The notes under the pieces: model-generated
Told to the model about the DNA's origin: nothing
Databases searched by the model: none
Seen by the model: only the letters and a program-made list of their open reading frames with translations
Program-made: the position numbers and the translations under genes
NCBI RefSeq assembly: GCF_022605725.1
Contig: NC_065550.1
Location: 7,688,001-7,752,000, forward strand
Reading direction: 5' to 3'
Source: Anthonomus grandis grandis
Taxonomy: Eukaryota; Arthropoda; Insecta; Coleoptera; Curculionidae
Length of the DNA stretch: 64,000 nucleotides
Shown here: in pieces, positions 53,980-63,504 of the stretch
How the letters are laid out: each line of letters starts with the position of its first letter
Numbering within the stretch: the first letter of the stretch is position 1

Positions 53980-56900
53980 CCCTTTTAAATATTCAGTCAG
54001 TCAGAAATAAATCTGATGAACTCTCTTTATTTTTAGCATATGAAGATAACCCTGCCATTGTTGTTTTGACTGAACATTGGCTCAAACAGGGTGAACCTTT
54101 TTTCATAGAAAGTTATGCTCTTGCATCCATCTATTCCCGTACTCAGTATAATCATGGTGGAACTTTGATATTAATAGAGAATAAGTTTTTAGAAAGATAT
54201 AACTTTGTTGATATAACCAAGTTTGAGTATCTCCTGGAAGAAAAAACTTTTGAATTTTGCATTGTTTATTCTAAAGAATTAAATTTGTACATTTTAGGCC
54301 TTTACAGGTCACCCTCGAGTAATTTTAGTAGTTTTATTGATAAATTATATAACATTTTAAGCCAAATATCGGTAAATGCATCACTAATATTGACAGGTGA
54401 CATTAATGTAAATTTTTTAGACTGCAATAACTCTAACAATCATTTGTCGATACATAGAGTGCTGAAATCTTGTTTGCCTGTTGACCAACCTACTCGCATC
54501 ACTGCTAATTCAGCATCACTTTTAGATTATGTTTGCTCTACTCTCTGTGAAACGCAGGTTGCATGTAGAATTGTAAATGCCGGGTTGTCTGATCATGAGG
54601 CCGTATTATGTTCCTTTCTTCTAAGTGAAAAAAAGTGTACCTCAAGAAAAAAAAAGTGCGGAAGGTTGTTCACTAGAAAAAATTTCTGTAAGTTTAAAGA
54701 ATGTTGTAATTCAATAGACTGGAATGGAATCATACTTAACAACGGTGATCCTTTTGAGAGTTTCCATTCAACTTTAGTGGATGTTTTTGAGGCAACTTTT
54801 CCCATGGTGACAATTAGGGAAAAAAGGAGAAGACCCTGGTATAGCAGGGGTCTATTAGTTTCTGGTAAAAATCTTCGGTGTTTGCACTCCATAAGAAAGT
54901 TTGCCTTGGACAACTCCAAATTCATATCCTACTTTAATGGATATCGCAAAATTTACCGTGATACAGTGAAATTGGCAAAAAACTTATACTACTCAAGTAA
55001 AATAAACCAATCAAGAAATAAGTCTAGAGAGTCTTGGAAAATTGTTAATGACTTACGAGGCGAACGTGGGAACCCTTCTGTTTCTAATAGCACGGTGTCG
55101 GCCGAAACACTCAATCATTTTTTCCAGGGTGTTGCTTTGGGTCTGTCAATATTATTGCCTCAGTCTGTTGGAGATCCGCGCTCATACTTACACAACATTA
55201 AGGTGCCTGAAACATTTTTCTTTAGACCAACAGATTCTAGTGAAATAATGGAAGCTCTATCCTCAATGAAAAATAAGAACTCCTCTGGATGGGATGGGCT
55301 GTCACTAAAGGTCCTAACAGCGCTACCGCTACCAACCCTTGATTCTTTGGCTGAGGTGTTAAATGTTTCACTTTCAAGTGGGTCCTTTCCACATTTACTC
55401 AAGGATGCCTTGATTATACCATTATTTAAGGGTGGAAACTATGATGACCCATCAAATTTCAGACCCATAGCCCTGCTTCCCACGCTTGGCAAGCTTGTAG
55501 AAAGATTGGTAAAAAATAGGATGATGGAATTTCTGAAACGGCATAATGTTCTTAACCATCAGCAATTTGGATTCCGGACGAAACTGGGTACATCTGATGC
55601 TATTTTCAATTTTTTAGAGAGTCTGTACATGGGGTTGAACGCTGGGGAGAGTGCGGCGGCGGTGTTCTGTGACTTATCTAAGGCGTTTGACTGTGTAAGT
55701 CACAGAATACTGCTACAGAAGCTAGAAACCTATGGATTCAGAGGAGTTGCTCTCGACTGGTTTCGTTCTTACCTATCTGGAAGAACACAAAGGGTATTCT
55801 TTGACAATGATATGTCATCCCGTCTGAATATGGACGCTGGTGTACCCCAGGGTTCTGTTCTTGGACCAATATTGTTCCTGCTATATGTCAATGATATCTC
55901 TCAACTTCCAATTAGGGGCAAATTTACTATCTTTGCGGATGATAGGGGTGGCGAGGTTCACACTATCTATACCGACTTTTCGAAGGCGTTCGACAGAGTC
56001 AATCATGAGATACTTTTGAGTAAGCTTGGAGCCGCGGGTGTAGGGGGAAATTTCTTGAGATGGTTTCGCAGCTACCTATCAGATAGGTCCCAAATTGTAA
56101 GGGTCAATGGCTTCATGTCCTATGAGCTAAGCGTTCCCTCAGGTGTTCCTCAAGGATCACATTTGGGGCCGCTTCTTTTTAATGTTTTTATGAACGACAT
56201 CCACTCATGTTTTAAATATTCCAGATTCTTATGTTTTGCAGACGACCTGAAATGTTTTCTAGCTATCTCCTCTCTTAATGACTGTGTCAATCTACAGTCA
56301 GATCTTTCCAGACTGGAAGAGTGGTGTGTTCAGAACTGCATGGATTTGAATCCAGCCAAGTGCTATAGTATTTGCTTCTCCAAGCGTAGAAATACCACAA
56401 CATTCGCATATTCCTTGTGCAATAGACCCTTGTCGAATGTGACAACAATTAGGGACCTTGGAGTCATATTCGACTCATCTCTTACATTTAGCTTTCATAT
56501 ATCTGAGATAGTAACAAAAGCCCTTAAAATAATAGGTTTTGTCAAGAGATGCACAAGAGATTTTACAAATACCCCTGCTATCCGCATGCTCTACTGTACA
56601 TTGATCAGACCTTTGTTGGAGTATGCCTCCTCAGTCTGGAGTCCTCATTATGCCTGCTATATTCACAGGTTGGAACAGGTGCAACGGAGAATGCTGAAAT
56701 ACCTGGCATTTAAATCCAAAATTGATCCTGTTGACAACTACCATTATGATTACAGGGTTCTGTATGAGCTGTTTAGTCTTCCTCCTCTTGTTGTTCGTCG
56801 GGAACAACGGGATTTAAAAAATTTGTATAACCTTCTGACTGCTTCTGTAGATTCACCAGACCTGCTATATTCAATAGGTCTAGCAGTACCTACGAGAAAT

Positions 56901-57068
56901 ACAAGGTCAAACAGCCTTTTCTACCAACCTTTCTGTAGAACAAACATCAAGTACAATAGCTTCATTGCTAGATCGGCCAGGCTTGCAAATAATAGTACAT
57001 CTCTGAACATAGATTTCAATATAAGTCCAAGGCGCTTTGCTAAGTTTGTTGAGGATTTTCATGTGTGA
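53907..57068 (+). CDS. Chimeric ORF2: endonuclease + RT of the CR1-like element fused in frame to RT + C-terminus of a Jockey-like element
   Basis: First ATG 53907, open to 57068 (the frame is open from 53892, 1058 codons). Endonuclease: LNIQSVRNKSDEL, VVLTEHWL, GLYRSPSSNFSSF, LTGDINVNF, LDYVCST and LSDHEAV. First RT: NFRPIALLPTLGKLVERLV, QFGFRTKLGTSDA, VFCDLSKAFDCVSH, GVPQGSVLGPILFLLYVND and FADD at codons 681-684 of the long frame (55932-55943). There the Jockey-like insertion begins: RGGEVHTIYTDFSKAFDRVNH, VPSGVPQGSHLGPLLFN, FLCFADDLKCF, RPLLEYASSVWSPHYACY and a normal C-terminus. One frame therefore holds two palm regions with two FSKAFD/LSKAFD, two PQGS and two FADD boxes. No stop or shift at the junction. 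Whether it is made into protein is unknown. Confidence 0.9.
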   Translation: MEYWTSGTQQNFFRPNSVGVHFALALLNIQSVRNKSDELSLFLAYEDNPAIVVLTEHWLKQGEPFFIESYALASIYSRTQYNHGGTLILIENKFLERYNFVDITKFEYLLEEKTFEFCIVYSKELNLYILGLYRSPSSNFSSFIDKLYNILSQISVNASLILTGDINVNFLDCNNSNNHLSIHRVLKSCLPVDQPTRITANSASLLDYVCSTLCETQVACRIVNAGLSDHEAVLCSFLLSEKKCTSRKKKCGRLFTRKNFCKFKECCNSIDWNGIILNNGDPFESFHSTLVDVFEATFPMVTIREKRRRPWYSRGLLVSGKNLRCLHSIRKFALDNSKFISYFNGYRKIYRDTVKLAKNLYYSSKINQSRNKSRESWKIVNDLRGERGNPSVSNSTVSAETLNHFFQGVALGLSILLPQSVGDPRSYLHNIKVPETFFFRPTDSSEIMEALSSMKNKNSSGWDGLSLKVLTALPLPTLDSLAEVLNVSLSSGSFPHLLKDALIIPLFKGGNYDDPSNFRPIALLPTLGKLVERLVKNRMMEFLKRHNVLNHQQFGFRTKLGTSDAIFNFLESLYMGLNAGESAAAVFCDLSKAFDCVSHRILLQKLETYGFRGVALDWFRSYLSGRTQRVFFDNDMSSRLNMDAGVPQGSVLGPILFLLYVNDISQLPIRGKFTIFADDRGGEVHTIYTDFSKAFDRVNHEILLSKLGAAGVGGNFLRWFRSYLSDRSQIVRVNGFMSYELSVPSGVPQGSHLGPLLFNVFMNDIHSCFKYSRFLCFADDLKCFLAISSLNDCVNLQSDLSRLEEWCVQNCMDLNPAKCYSICFSKRRNTTTFAYSLCNRPLSNVTTIRDLGVIFDSSLTFSFHISEIVTKALKIIGFVKRCTRDFTNTPAIRMLYCTLIRPLLEYASSVWSPHYACYIHRLEQVQRRMLKYLAFKSKIDPVDNYHYDYRVLYELFSLPPLVVRREQRDLKNLYNLLTASVDSPDLLYSIGLAVPTRNTRSNSLFYQPFCRTNIKYNSFIARSARLANNSTSLNIDFNISPRRFAKFVEDFHV

Positions 57069-57443
57069 CTTTGTATATTGTTGTGGGGTTTTTGCTATTC
57101 TGTTTAATTGTGTGTACATACTATTCATACTTCATACTATTGTGTGCTGGTTTAAACCAATTTTGGAGGTGATAATTGGGCTCAAGGGAGTGAAAACTGA
57201 ATTTGATTAATTTTATTGTGTTCTTTTGTTGTATATTTTTTTTTTTTTTTTTTTAAGTTCTCCTGTTGCCATTATTTATTAATCCTGTTTTATTCTATGA
57301 CTGTGATAGTGATGGGTTGTGAATATCAAATGATAATTATATAAAATAATACTAAGTATAAGTTGTTTGAGGTTATGAATTGTTGTTATTGTAAATTATG
57401 CTATTTCTGTAAAAATGGGTAATGCCCGTAAATAAATAAATAA
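55945..57443 (+). mobile_element. 5'-truncated Jockey-like retrotransposon, innermost layer, with 6-base target duplication
   Basis: ATGATA at 55939-55944 and again at 57444-57449 brackets the element. Removing it with one ATGATA rejoins the CR1-like ORF2 exactly across FADD-TTLLW. The 3' end has a T run at 57236-57254, TGTAAAAATGGGTAATGCCCG, then TAAATAAATAAATAA, the same kind of TAAA tail as the second-layer element. Its coding sequence (55945-57068) has no stop, and it is a recent insertion. Confidence 0.92.
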
Positions 57444-58252
57444 ATGATACAACATTACTTTGGCATGACACTGACACCAAGAGATTAAGGAATATTGTTG
57501 ATGAAGATTTAATTCTTGTAAAGTCATGGTGTGAATCTAATAGATTAACTTTTAATATTTCTAAAACTAATATTTTAACTTTTAAATGTAACCTTGGAAC
57601 TGTCACTTTGCAAAATGAAACAATAAGTCCTTCTGAAACATGCAAATTTTTGGGCCTGACGATTGATAAGCAATTAAAATTTGAAAATCATATCTCCTCT
57701 TTATTAGGGAAGTTATCATCCAACTGTTATGCTATTAGAGTAATAACACATTCTCTGGGACGTGATGTGGCCAAAATTGCCTACCATGCTCTTATAGAGT
57801 CTTATCTGAGATACGGTATTGTGTTTTGGGGTGTGTGCTCTCAGTATTTGTTCAGTTCTCTATTTATTTTGCAAAAAAGAGCCATACGCTATATGTGTGC
57901 AGCTCCCTTTCGTAGCCCCTGTAGGCCATTGTTTTTAAAACACTCTGTCCTGACATTGCCATGCCTTTTTATTTTAGAGACTGTTTGTCTTATCCACAAA
58001 AAATATCGCCATCAACTTGGCCCCCCCTCCTCGGGTTACAATCTCCGAACAACCTTCTCTTTACCTCTACCTATCCCAAAAAGTGAGCAGATTAAGTCCT
58101 CTTTTGTATATGGGGGCAGAAGGCTTTTTAACCACCTACCCCTTTATATAAGGCTAATAAATTGTGAAAAACGTTTTAGGAAAAATATAAAGAAACTCTT
58201 GCTTGCTAAAGCATTTTATTCTGTAGACGAGTTTTTAAATACAATCTTTTGA
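57444..58252 (+). CDS. Displaced C-terminal part of the CR1-like ORF2
   Basis: Continues the interrupted protein: DDTTLLWHDTDTKRLRNIVDEDL (from 57444), WCESNRLTFNISKTNIL, ETCKFLGLTIDKQLKFENHISSL (57640-57710), LIESYLRYGIVFWG, RAIRYMCAAPF and FNHLPLYIRL to the stop at 58250-58252. No frame break, so the host element was intact in this part when it was hit. It now has no start of its own; an ATG frame begins at 57614. Confidence 0.85.
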
Positions 58253-58565
58253 CAGTGAAGAATTTTGCGCAGCGTAATGTGAATTCTTACTACCCTTTCT
58301 TTGGGTGTGTTCTATATTCTATGTATGTAAGAATTGTTAAAATTTTTATATTTTTGTAAAAGATTATGTTGTCAACTATCTTTAAGATTTTATATAATGC
58401 TTTGTTAACAACAGATGATGTTATGTAACAATAAAGCTATTTTTGACTTTGACTTTGACTTTGACATTTAGTATTACATAGCATACCCATACAAACATAT
58501 ATATTTAGATACAAAACTATCTATAAATCAGTGAAAGGTGTAGATGAGTTAATGAATTAAAGCCC

Positions 58566-59790
58566 CTATGAAATAATATTCTTTAACTGCCCCTTAAAAG
58601 ATGTTATCCTAGAGTCAAAAAAGTTTATCTGTCCTGACAGACCATTAGCACCTCGAGCCATTCGTGTAATTGGCTCATTAATGCCATAATTGGTATGGTG
58701 GAATGGGACTGAAAATATTTCTGATTGTCTATTCAATCTGGAAGGCACCCTAAGTTTAAAAAGAGACAATAACTCAGGACAATCCATAGTAGCATTTAAA
58801 ACCTTATGCATAAAACATAAGTCAAGTAATGTTCTTCGTGACTCCAATGTGGGTAAGTTCAGGTTTTCCCTGACCCACTGATAGTAATACTCCTGTCTCC
58901 TGTAACCACATCTAAAAGCCGCCACCCTTAAAAATTTATTTTGAGTTTTTTCAATCTGCTCAATGTAGCAGTTATATGACGGGGACCACACAATTGAGCC
59001 ATACTCCAAGATGGGCCTAACAAGAGAGCAATAAAGTAATCTAAAAGTAAACAAAGACAAATCAGTTGTAGACCGTTGGATAAAACCCAGCATTTTCATT
59101 GCCCTACCAGTCACCTGATTGATGTGACTTTTAAAAGACAACCTGGAGTCAATAAATATTCCTAAGTCAGAAACCTCTGTTTTGACACCAATTGCTACAT
59201 TATTTATTTTCTAAAGAAAAGCAATAGGGTTTCTTTGCTTAGAAAAAGTAATCTTATGGCACTTATTGATATTAAGGGACATTCTATTCAAGTGGCACCA
59301 ATCAAAGAATAAATTGAGGTCTTTTTGCAGGAGCACAGCATCAGAAAGGGATGTGATAAGCCTAAATAGCTTCACATCATCAGCAAACATTAGCACACGA
59401 CAATTTTCAAGTTTCCAAACTAAATCAATCAAAAAGAGGCAAAACAAAACAGGGCCCGAGTGAGAGCCCTGTGGCACCCCAGATGGTACCAAAATTTCAG
59501 AGGAACATGTACCTCCAAGATTAACAATCTGGGTTCTACCTCGGATGAATCCCGAGATCCACTGAAGAAGAGGCCCCACAATACCTAAAGCCCTAAGCTT
59601 CTGCAAGAGTACCCCATGGTTAACTCCATCAAAAGCCTTGGAAAAATCTGTATATATTGAGTCAACCTGAAGTCCCTTCTCCAAGCAGCGGTAGAGGTAG
59701 TTGACATACAGCACCAAATTAGCATCAGTAGATCTGCCTTTTATAAATCCAAATTGCTCAGGATTAAATAAAGATTTAAAACTCCACTTT
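58566..59790 (-). pseudogene. RT domain and C-terminus of the second-layer Jockey-like element
   Basis: Reads EQFGFIKGRSTDANLVLYV, DSIYTDFSKAFDGVNHGVLLQKL, VPSGVPQGSHSGPVLF, CRVLMFADDVKLFRLI (catalytic FADD, about 59390), WCHLNRMSLNINKCHKI, then a single in-frame TAG at 59211-59213, then SDLGIFIDSRLSFKSHINQ, SLVRPILEYGSIVWSP and a C-terminus ending GQLKNIIS. Apart from that one stop the frame is whole, so the element is younger than most here. Confidence 0.85.
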
Positions 59791-61527
59791 GAGAACTCTT
59801 TTTGAGAACCTTTTCCAACATAATTGGCGTGACTGTTTGAAAAATCTCCCGAATTTTATTTTTCATATTTTCACTTGTGGTAGGAGTTGTTTGATAGACT
59901 TTTTCTTCACATATCCCTACAAGAAAAAATCCAGTTTGGTCAGATCTGGGGACCTTGCGGGCCACGGGACCGGCCCACCTTTCCTTATCCACCGGTCATC
60001 AAAATGCTCATTTAAAAAATTTCTAACATAATGAGCTAGAGCGCCGTCATGTTGAAACCAAACCCTATCTCGAACATGGCCACGCAACGTTTGTCGAAGG
60101 ACATTAAAATCGTTTTGTAAAAAGCTTAAATACATTTCACCTGTAAGATGTCCATTAAAAAAGTGCGGTCCAATAACGTAATGTCCTATTATTCCTGCCC
60201 AAACATTAAGCGATCATCTATGTTGATGATGAATTTCTCGGGTGAAGAATGGATTGCTGGTGTCGTAATAATGAAAATTTTGTTTATTAACACTGCCATT
60301 ATTATGGAAAGTAGCTTCATCCGAAAAAAGCACAAAATTAAAAAATACAGGGTGATGAATCTTATTTTGCGCCCACTGACAGGAAAGCCATTCTTCTTTC
60401 ATAATCCTGCGGAAGTAATTTCTGCAACAATTGAATATGGTAAGGATGGAATTTTTCGCTTCGAAGCATGCGAGATATTGATGATGCACTAAAAGGTAAT
60501 TCTTTAGCAAGCCGCCTAACGCTTTTATGAGGATCTTCAACGACACTTAAAGCTACTGTCATCCTGTTTTCCTCATTTGTAACTGGCTCATGCGTTCATG
60601 TTTTTCATAAATTACATTTCCTGTTCTCTTAAATCTTTCTTTTAGTTTTTGAAACACTTGTGCTTGGGATGTCTCCTTTCAGGATAAAGTTGCGCATAAA
60701 TCCTAGATGCCAAAAGATTATTTCTTTCAGCAGCTCCAAGGGCATATATCATATTAACAAATTCCTCACGAGGAAAATTCATATTGATTATAAAATGAAC
60801 AATAAAAACTTGATTAACTAGCTCACTAATAATAATTTCTAAAATGGTTTTGAACAAAAAACATTGATCTTGTCTACTGCTGTCATAAAACTAATAATCT
60901 GACAATTAATATTTGACATTTAAACCAATGTTTCTAAGCAATCTTGATCAAAACTTAAAGAATACCTGTTTTGTACATAGTATTTTACAGAAAAGTTAAA
61001 ATATCTCAAAAAGTACTTGGTTTAGCTATACGACATATTAAATAAAAAATTAAGGTATTTGAGGGACAGACTTAGATAAAAATATACAGGGTGTTCCATT
61101 TGAAAAATTTGAGATATTGCGTATTTAATTTCAGCAAGTTTGAAAGTTCTTTAAAAACACCCTGTATTAAAAAATTATAAATTAATATAGTCAGCCTAGA
61201 GGAGGTACCCTAGACTAACTGTGGCAAGAAATAACATAAAAAAATTAATTACGTTGCAACGCCGCACGGAAATTTAAAAAAATGTTATACCAAAGTAAAG
61301 TACTCTTTTTGCCTCACATTTTAGTACCATAATTTACAGGGCGTACCATTTAAAAAAAATCATATTTTATAGTAACTTTTTCGTGACACACCCAGTATAC
61401 ATAAAAATATTTTTAGTTCGTAGGTTTTTATCAACCCTACAACTTTGCTGTAAAACTTTTTGCTCTACCTTATTATAGTATAGTTAAGGCGCTATCTTAG
61501 CCGTACATCTTGTTGGCACACTCTGTA

Positions 61528-61889
61528 TAAGTCCATAATATTATATGAAAATAGGAATGTATTTAAAAAAATATACCCAACAAAATAATTAGACTGACTC
61601 AAAGTGTTTATTTTGTTTTTGTTTCACATATTACTTGTCTATTTCTTTTATATTTATTAAGACACATGCACACATTATATTTAATTTCATTTCATGAACT
61701 CATGTGTATTTTGTAGTTTGTAACTTGCTTTCAATTATTAGAATGAATAAATACTTCGATTTTGAGTTACTATTCTTAACCAGTTAACTGAAAAGTCATC
61801 TTTCTATAAATGCTATAATTATATTCAAGGAAGCCTATCTGTGTATTTAGACCACTTTGAAAACCTTATAATTAATATTTTTTTACTCA
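61528..61889. other. Gap right of the nest
   Basis: AT-rich, no feature recognised. Part of ETFB intron 1. Confidence 0.45.
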
Positions 61890-62700
61890 ACTGCAATTTG
61901 GTTTTAGGGACAAAGGCGAAACAACTCTAGCTATAGAATATAGATGATCTGTTTTATCAGATTCTGCAGGTCTTTCAAGGGAGTCTTCATACATATGCTT
62001 CTTGCCTGGAACTCACAAAGGCTTTCAAATGTGTTTATCATAATATCCTTCTCTCTAAGTTTAGCATCATATCTCACAGAACACTCTGAAAAGGTACATG
62101 ACAAAGAAAAAGTTTCATCACTCCAAAGGATCAATATTGGGGCCAGTTCTGTTTCTAATTTTTGTACATGCTTCTCTCCAAGATGTAGGTCTAATACTTC
62201 TTGCAGATGGCGCCGTAATTTACACAACCTACCATCCTTCCCCAATTTATGTGTCAATACCAGAGTGTAGGTCTAGTGTTCAGAAGTGGTTTCTTGTAAA
62301 AAAATTATGCCTGAATGAGAACAAGATGTAGTAATTAACCTTTACCTTAAGAAGGCAAAAACAAGATCAACCCTTATAAGTAACTGTTATGATGAGGTGA
62401 AATTGGTGGGTGTTTACCTCAGGTTAACAGTATCTTGGGAGTACCACCTTTGCTTTTACAGAGCATAATCCCAAAGTACATAATGTACTGCAAAATTCAA
62501 AACTTTAACTCTATAAATTAGTAGATCCCTTTGGTCAAGATACTAGACATTTTGGTACAGCGACTGGGGAATCATTAATAGTAAAACCATTATATAAAAT
62601 AACCCAAATCTCTTTAGAAAACCATTGTGTCCTCCAAATGGAAATTTTAATATATAGAACTTTAGTGTGCTTTTTAATATGAAAAAGTTCTTAATAATAA
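61890..62700 (+). pseudogene. Non-LTR RT fragment
   Basis: Reads QLQFGFRDKGETTLAIE (61893-61940), a decayed LDLTKAF box, then KGSILGPVLFLIFV (62128-62170), ILLADGAVIYTT (about 62195; the FADD box is ADGA) and KLVGVYLRLTVSWEYH (62400-62450). Frame breaks are frequent. Same general CR1/Jockey type as the others. Confidence 0.65.
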
Positions 62701-63480
62701 ACAGAGACTTATACATTTTGACAGAGAATATTATGTCATGAAAAGACCATTTTTAGATATAATGCAATTTTATGATCTTGTGCAGCAGGTTTTTGTCAAT
62801 ACTAGAAATAATCATTGTCCTGATAATGTGTTTTTAAATTACACAGGGCTCTCTAAATTTTAATATAAATTTTGAATTAAAATTTGAGAGCCCTGTGCTG
62901 TCTGACCATCTTGGCATAGAACTGCATGTTCATACAAATGATATGATTAGTAAATGTAAAATTAATAAAATTGAAATAATGAGTTGTCCATTTACGCAAA
63001 TGGGTATTTTCAATCCTTACAATGTAATTGAATCGGAGAGTTTAGACTTTCTAACTGAACTATAGACTGATAGACTATCTAGACTGATCTAATTGAACTG
63101 TAGATGTTGATGTAAATGAATTAAACCAGATAATTTGATATCCACTTTGCCTACTTCAGCTTCCTCATTTGAGTTAAACCTGGAAGACAATCTGAGAAAC
63201 ATTTTTCGTGAATAGTTAGGCTTCTCTTTTCATGAGGTAGGCTACAATGAAGTTAGGGATGCCATTAAAAAGTTGAAAAAAAACATAGTTGGGACATTTA
63301 TGGATTCAATAACATCCTTATCCAAAGTTAAACACAAAAACAAAACATAAAAGTCTTTTAAGATTGGAGTCCCACAAATAAATGATGTATTGGATCCAGA
63401 ATTCTGGCCTATGGGGACCTTCTGAGGTATATAACAATAGATTTTTAAACCTGAAAAGGGTAGTACCTCACAGCAAGGGA
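62701..63480 (+). pseudogene. Decayed endonuclease/RT pieces of a second non-LTR relic
   Basis: DNVFLNYTGLSKF (62820-62860) and PVLSDHLGIELHV (62890-62930) fit the end of an apurinic-type endonuclease (SDH motif). VRDAIKKLKKN (63255-63290) fits the start of RT. A hairpin lies within it. Confidence 0.5.
62842..62897. repeat. Short hairpin, 22-23-base arms
   Basis: CACAGGGCTCTCTAAATTTTAAT (62842-62864) pairs with ATTAAAATTTGAGAGCCCTGTG (62876-62897) with one unpaired base and an 11-base loop. It breaks the endonuclease coding sequence of the surrounding relic, so it arose by local inverted duplication. Confidence 0.8.
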
Positions 63481-63504
63481 CAAACTTCTCCTTAGGGGAG
63501 CATA

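Larger units (their letters stand above)
53101..58466 (+). mobile_element. CR1-like non-LTR retrotransposon, 5'-truncated, third layer
   Basis: Starts within ORF1 (in frame from about 53106) and ends with ACAATAAAGCTATTTTTGACTTTGACTTTGACTTTGAC (to 58466), a TTTGAC repeat tail after a poly(A)-like signal. It contains most of ORF1 and a full ORF2 that was cut at its FADD box by the fourth-layer element and rejoins beyond it. Without that insert it is 3.86 kb. Confidence 0.85.
53047..59800 (-). mobile_element. 5'-truncated Jockey-like retrotransposon, second layer
   Basis: Minus strand, from about 59800 to its 3' tail at 53047-53073, which reads TAATAAATAAATAAATAAATAAA (TAAA repeats) against the mariner sequence. 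The coding part (59790-58566) and the last 30 or so bases of its 3' UTR (53074-53100) are separated by the CR1-like element. It sits in the last codons of the mariner-like transposase. The junction word near 59805 (GTTCTCAAAAAGAGTTCTCAAAG) is repeated, so the exact 5' border is uncertain. Confidence 0.75.
52995..60782 (-). pseudogene. Transposase of the outer mariner-like element, interrupted by the retrotransposon nest
   Basis: The start at 60782 gives MNFPREEFVNMIYALGAAERNN and RIYAQLYPERR. Downstream blocks: VALSVVEDPHKSVRRLAKELPFSASSISRML (60560-60460), FSDEATFHNNGSVNKQNFHYYD (first Asp), FQHDGALAHYVRNFLNEHF (second Asp, about 60055), WIRKGGPVPWPARSPDLTKLDFFL (third Asp) and LEKVL at about 59815. 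The missing end KRVNDCVQNLGGHIEHNL with its stop is found 6.75 kb away at 52995-53046. The insertion therefore split the last 20 or so codons. Confidence 0.85.
52105..61527 (-). mobile_element. Long-TIR mariner-like element, outer layer of a four-level nest
   Basis: TACAGGGTGTGCCAACAAGGTGTACGGCTAAGATAG at the left is inverted at the right (CTATCTTAGCCGTACATCTTGTTGGCACACTCTGTA). TA on both sides. The arms run about 600 bases or more (to about 52770, from about 60930) and contain further copies of the end motif (TATACCGGGTGTGTC at 52227, ACAGGGTGTTTTTAAA at 52530, ACACCCTGTATAT at 52601). Without the 6.75 kb of insertions it would be about 2.7 kb, the same as the element at 21127-23947. Confidence 0.9.
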
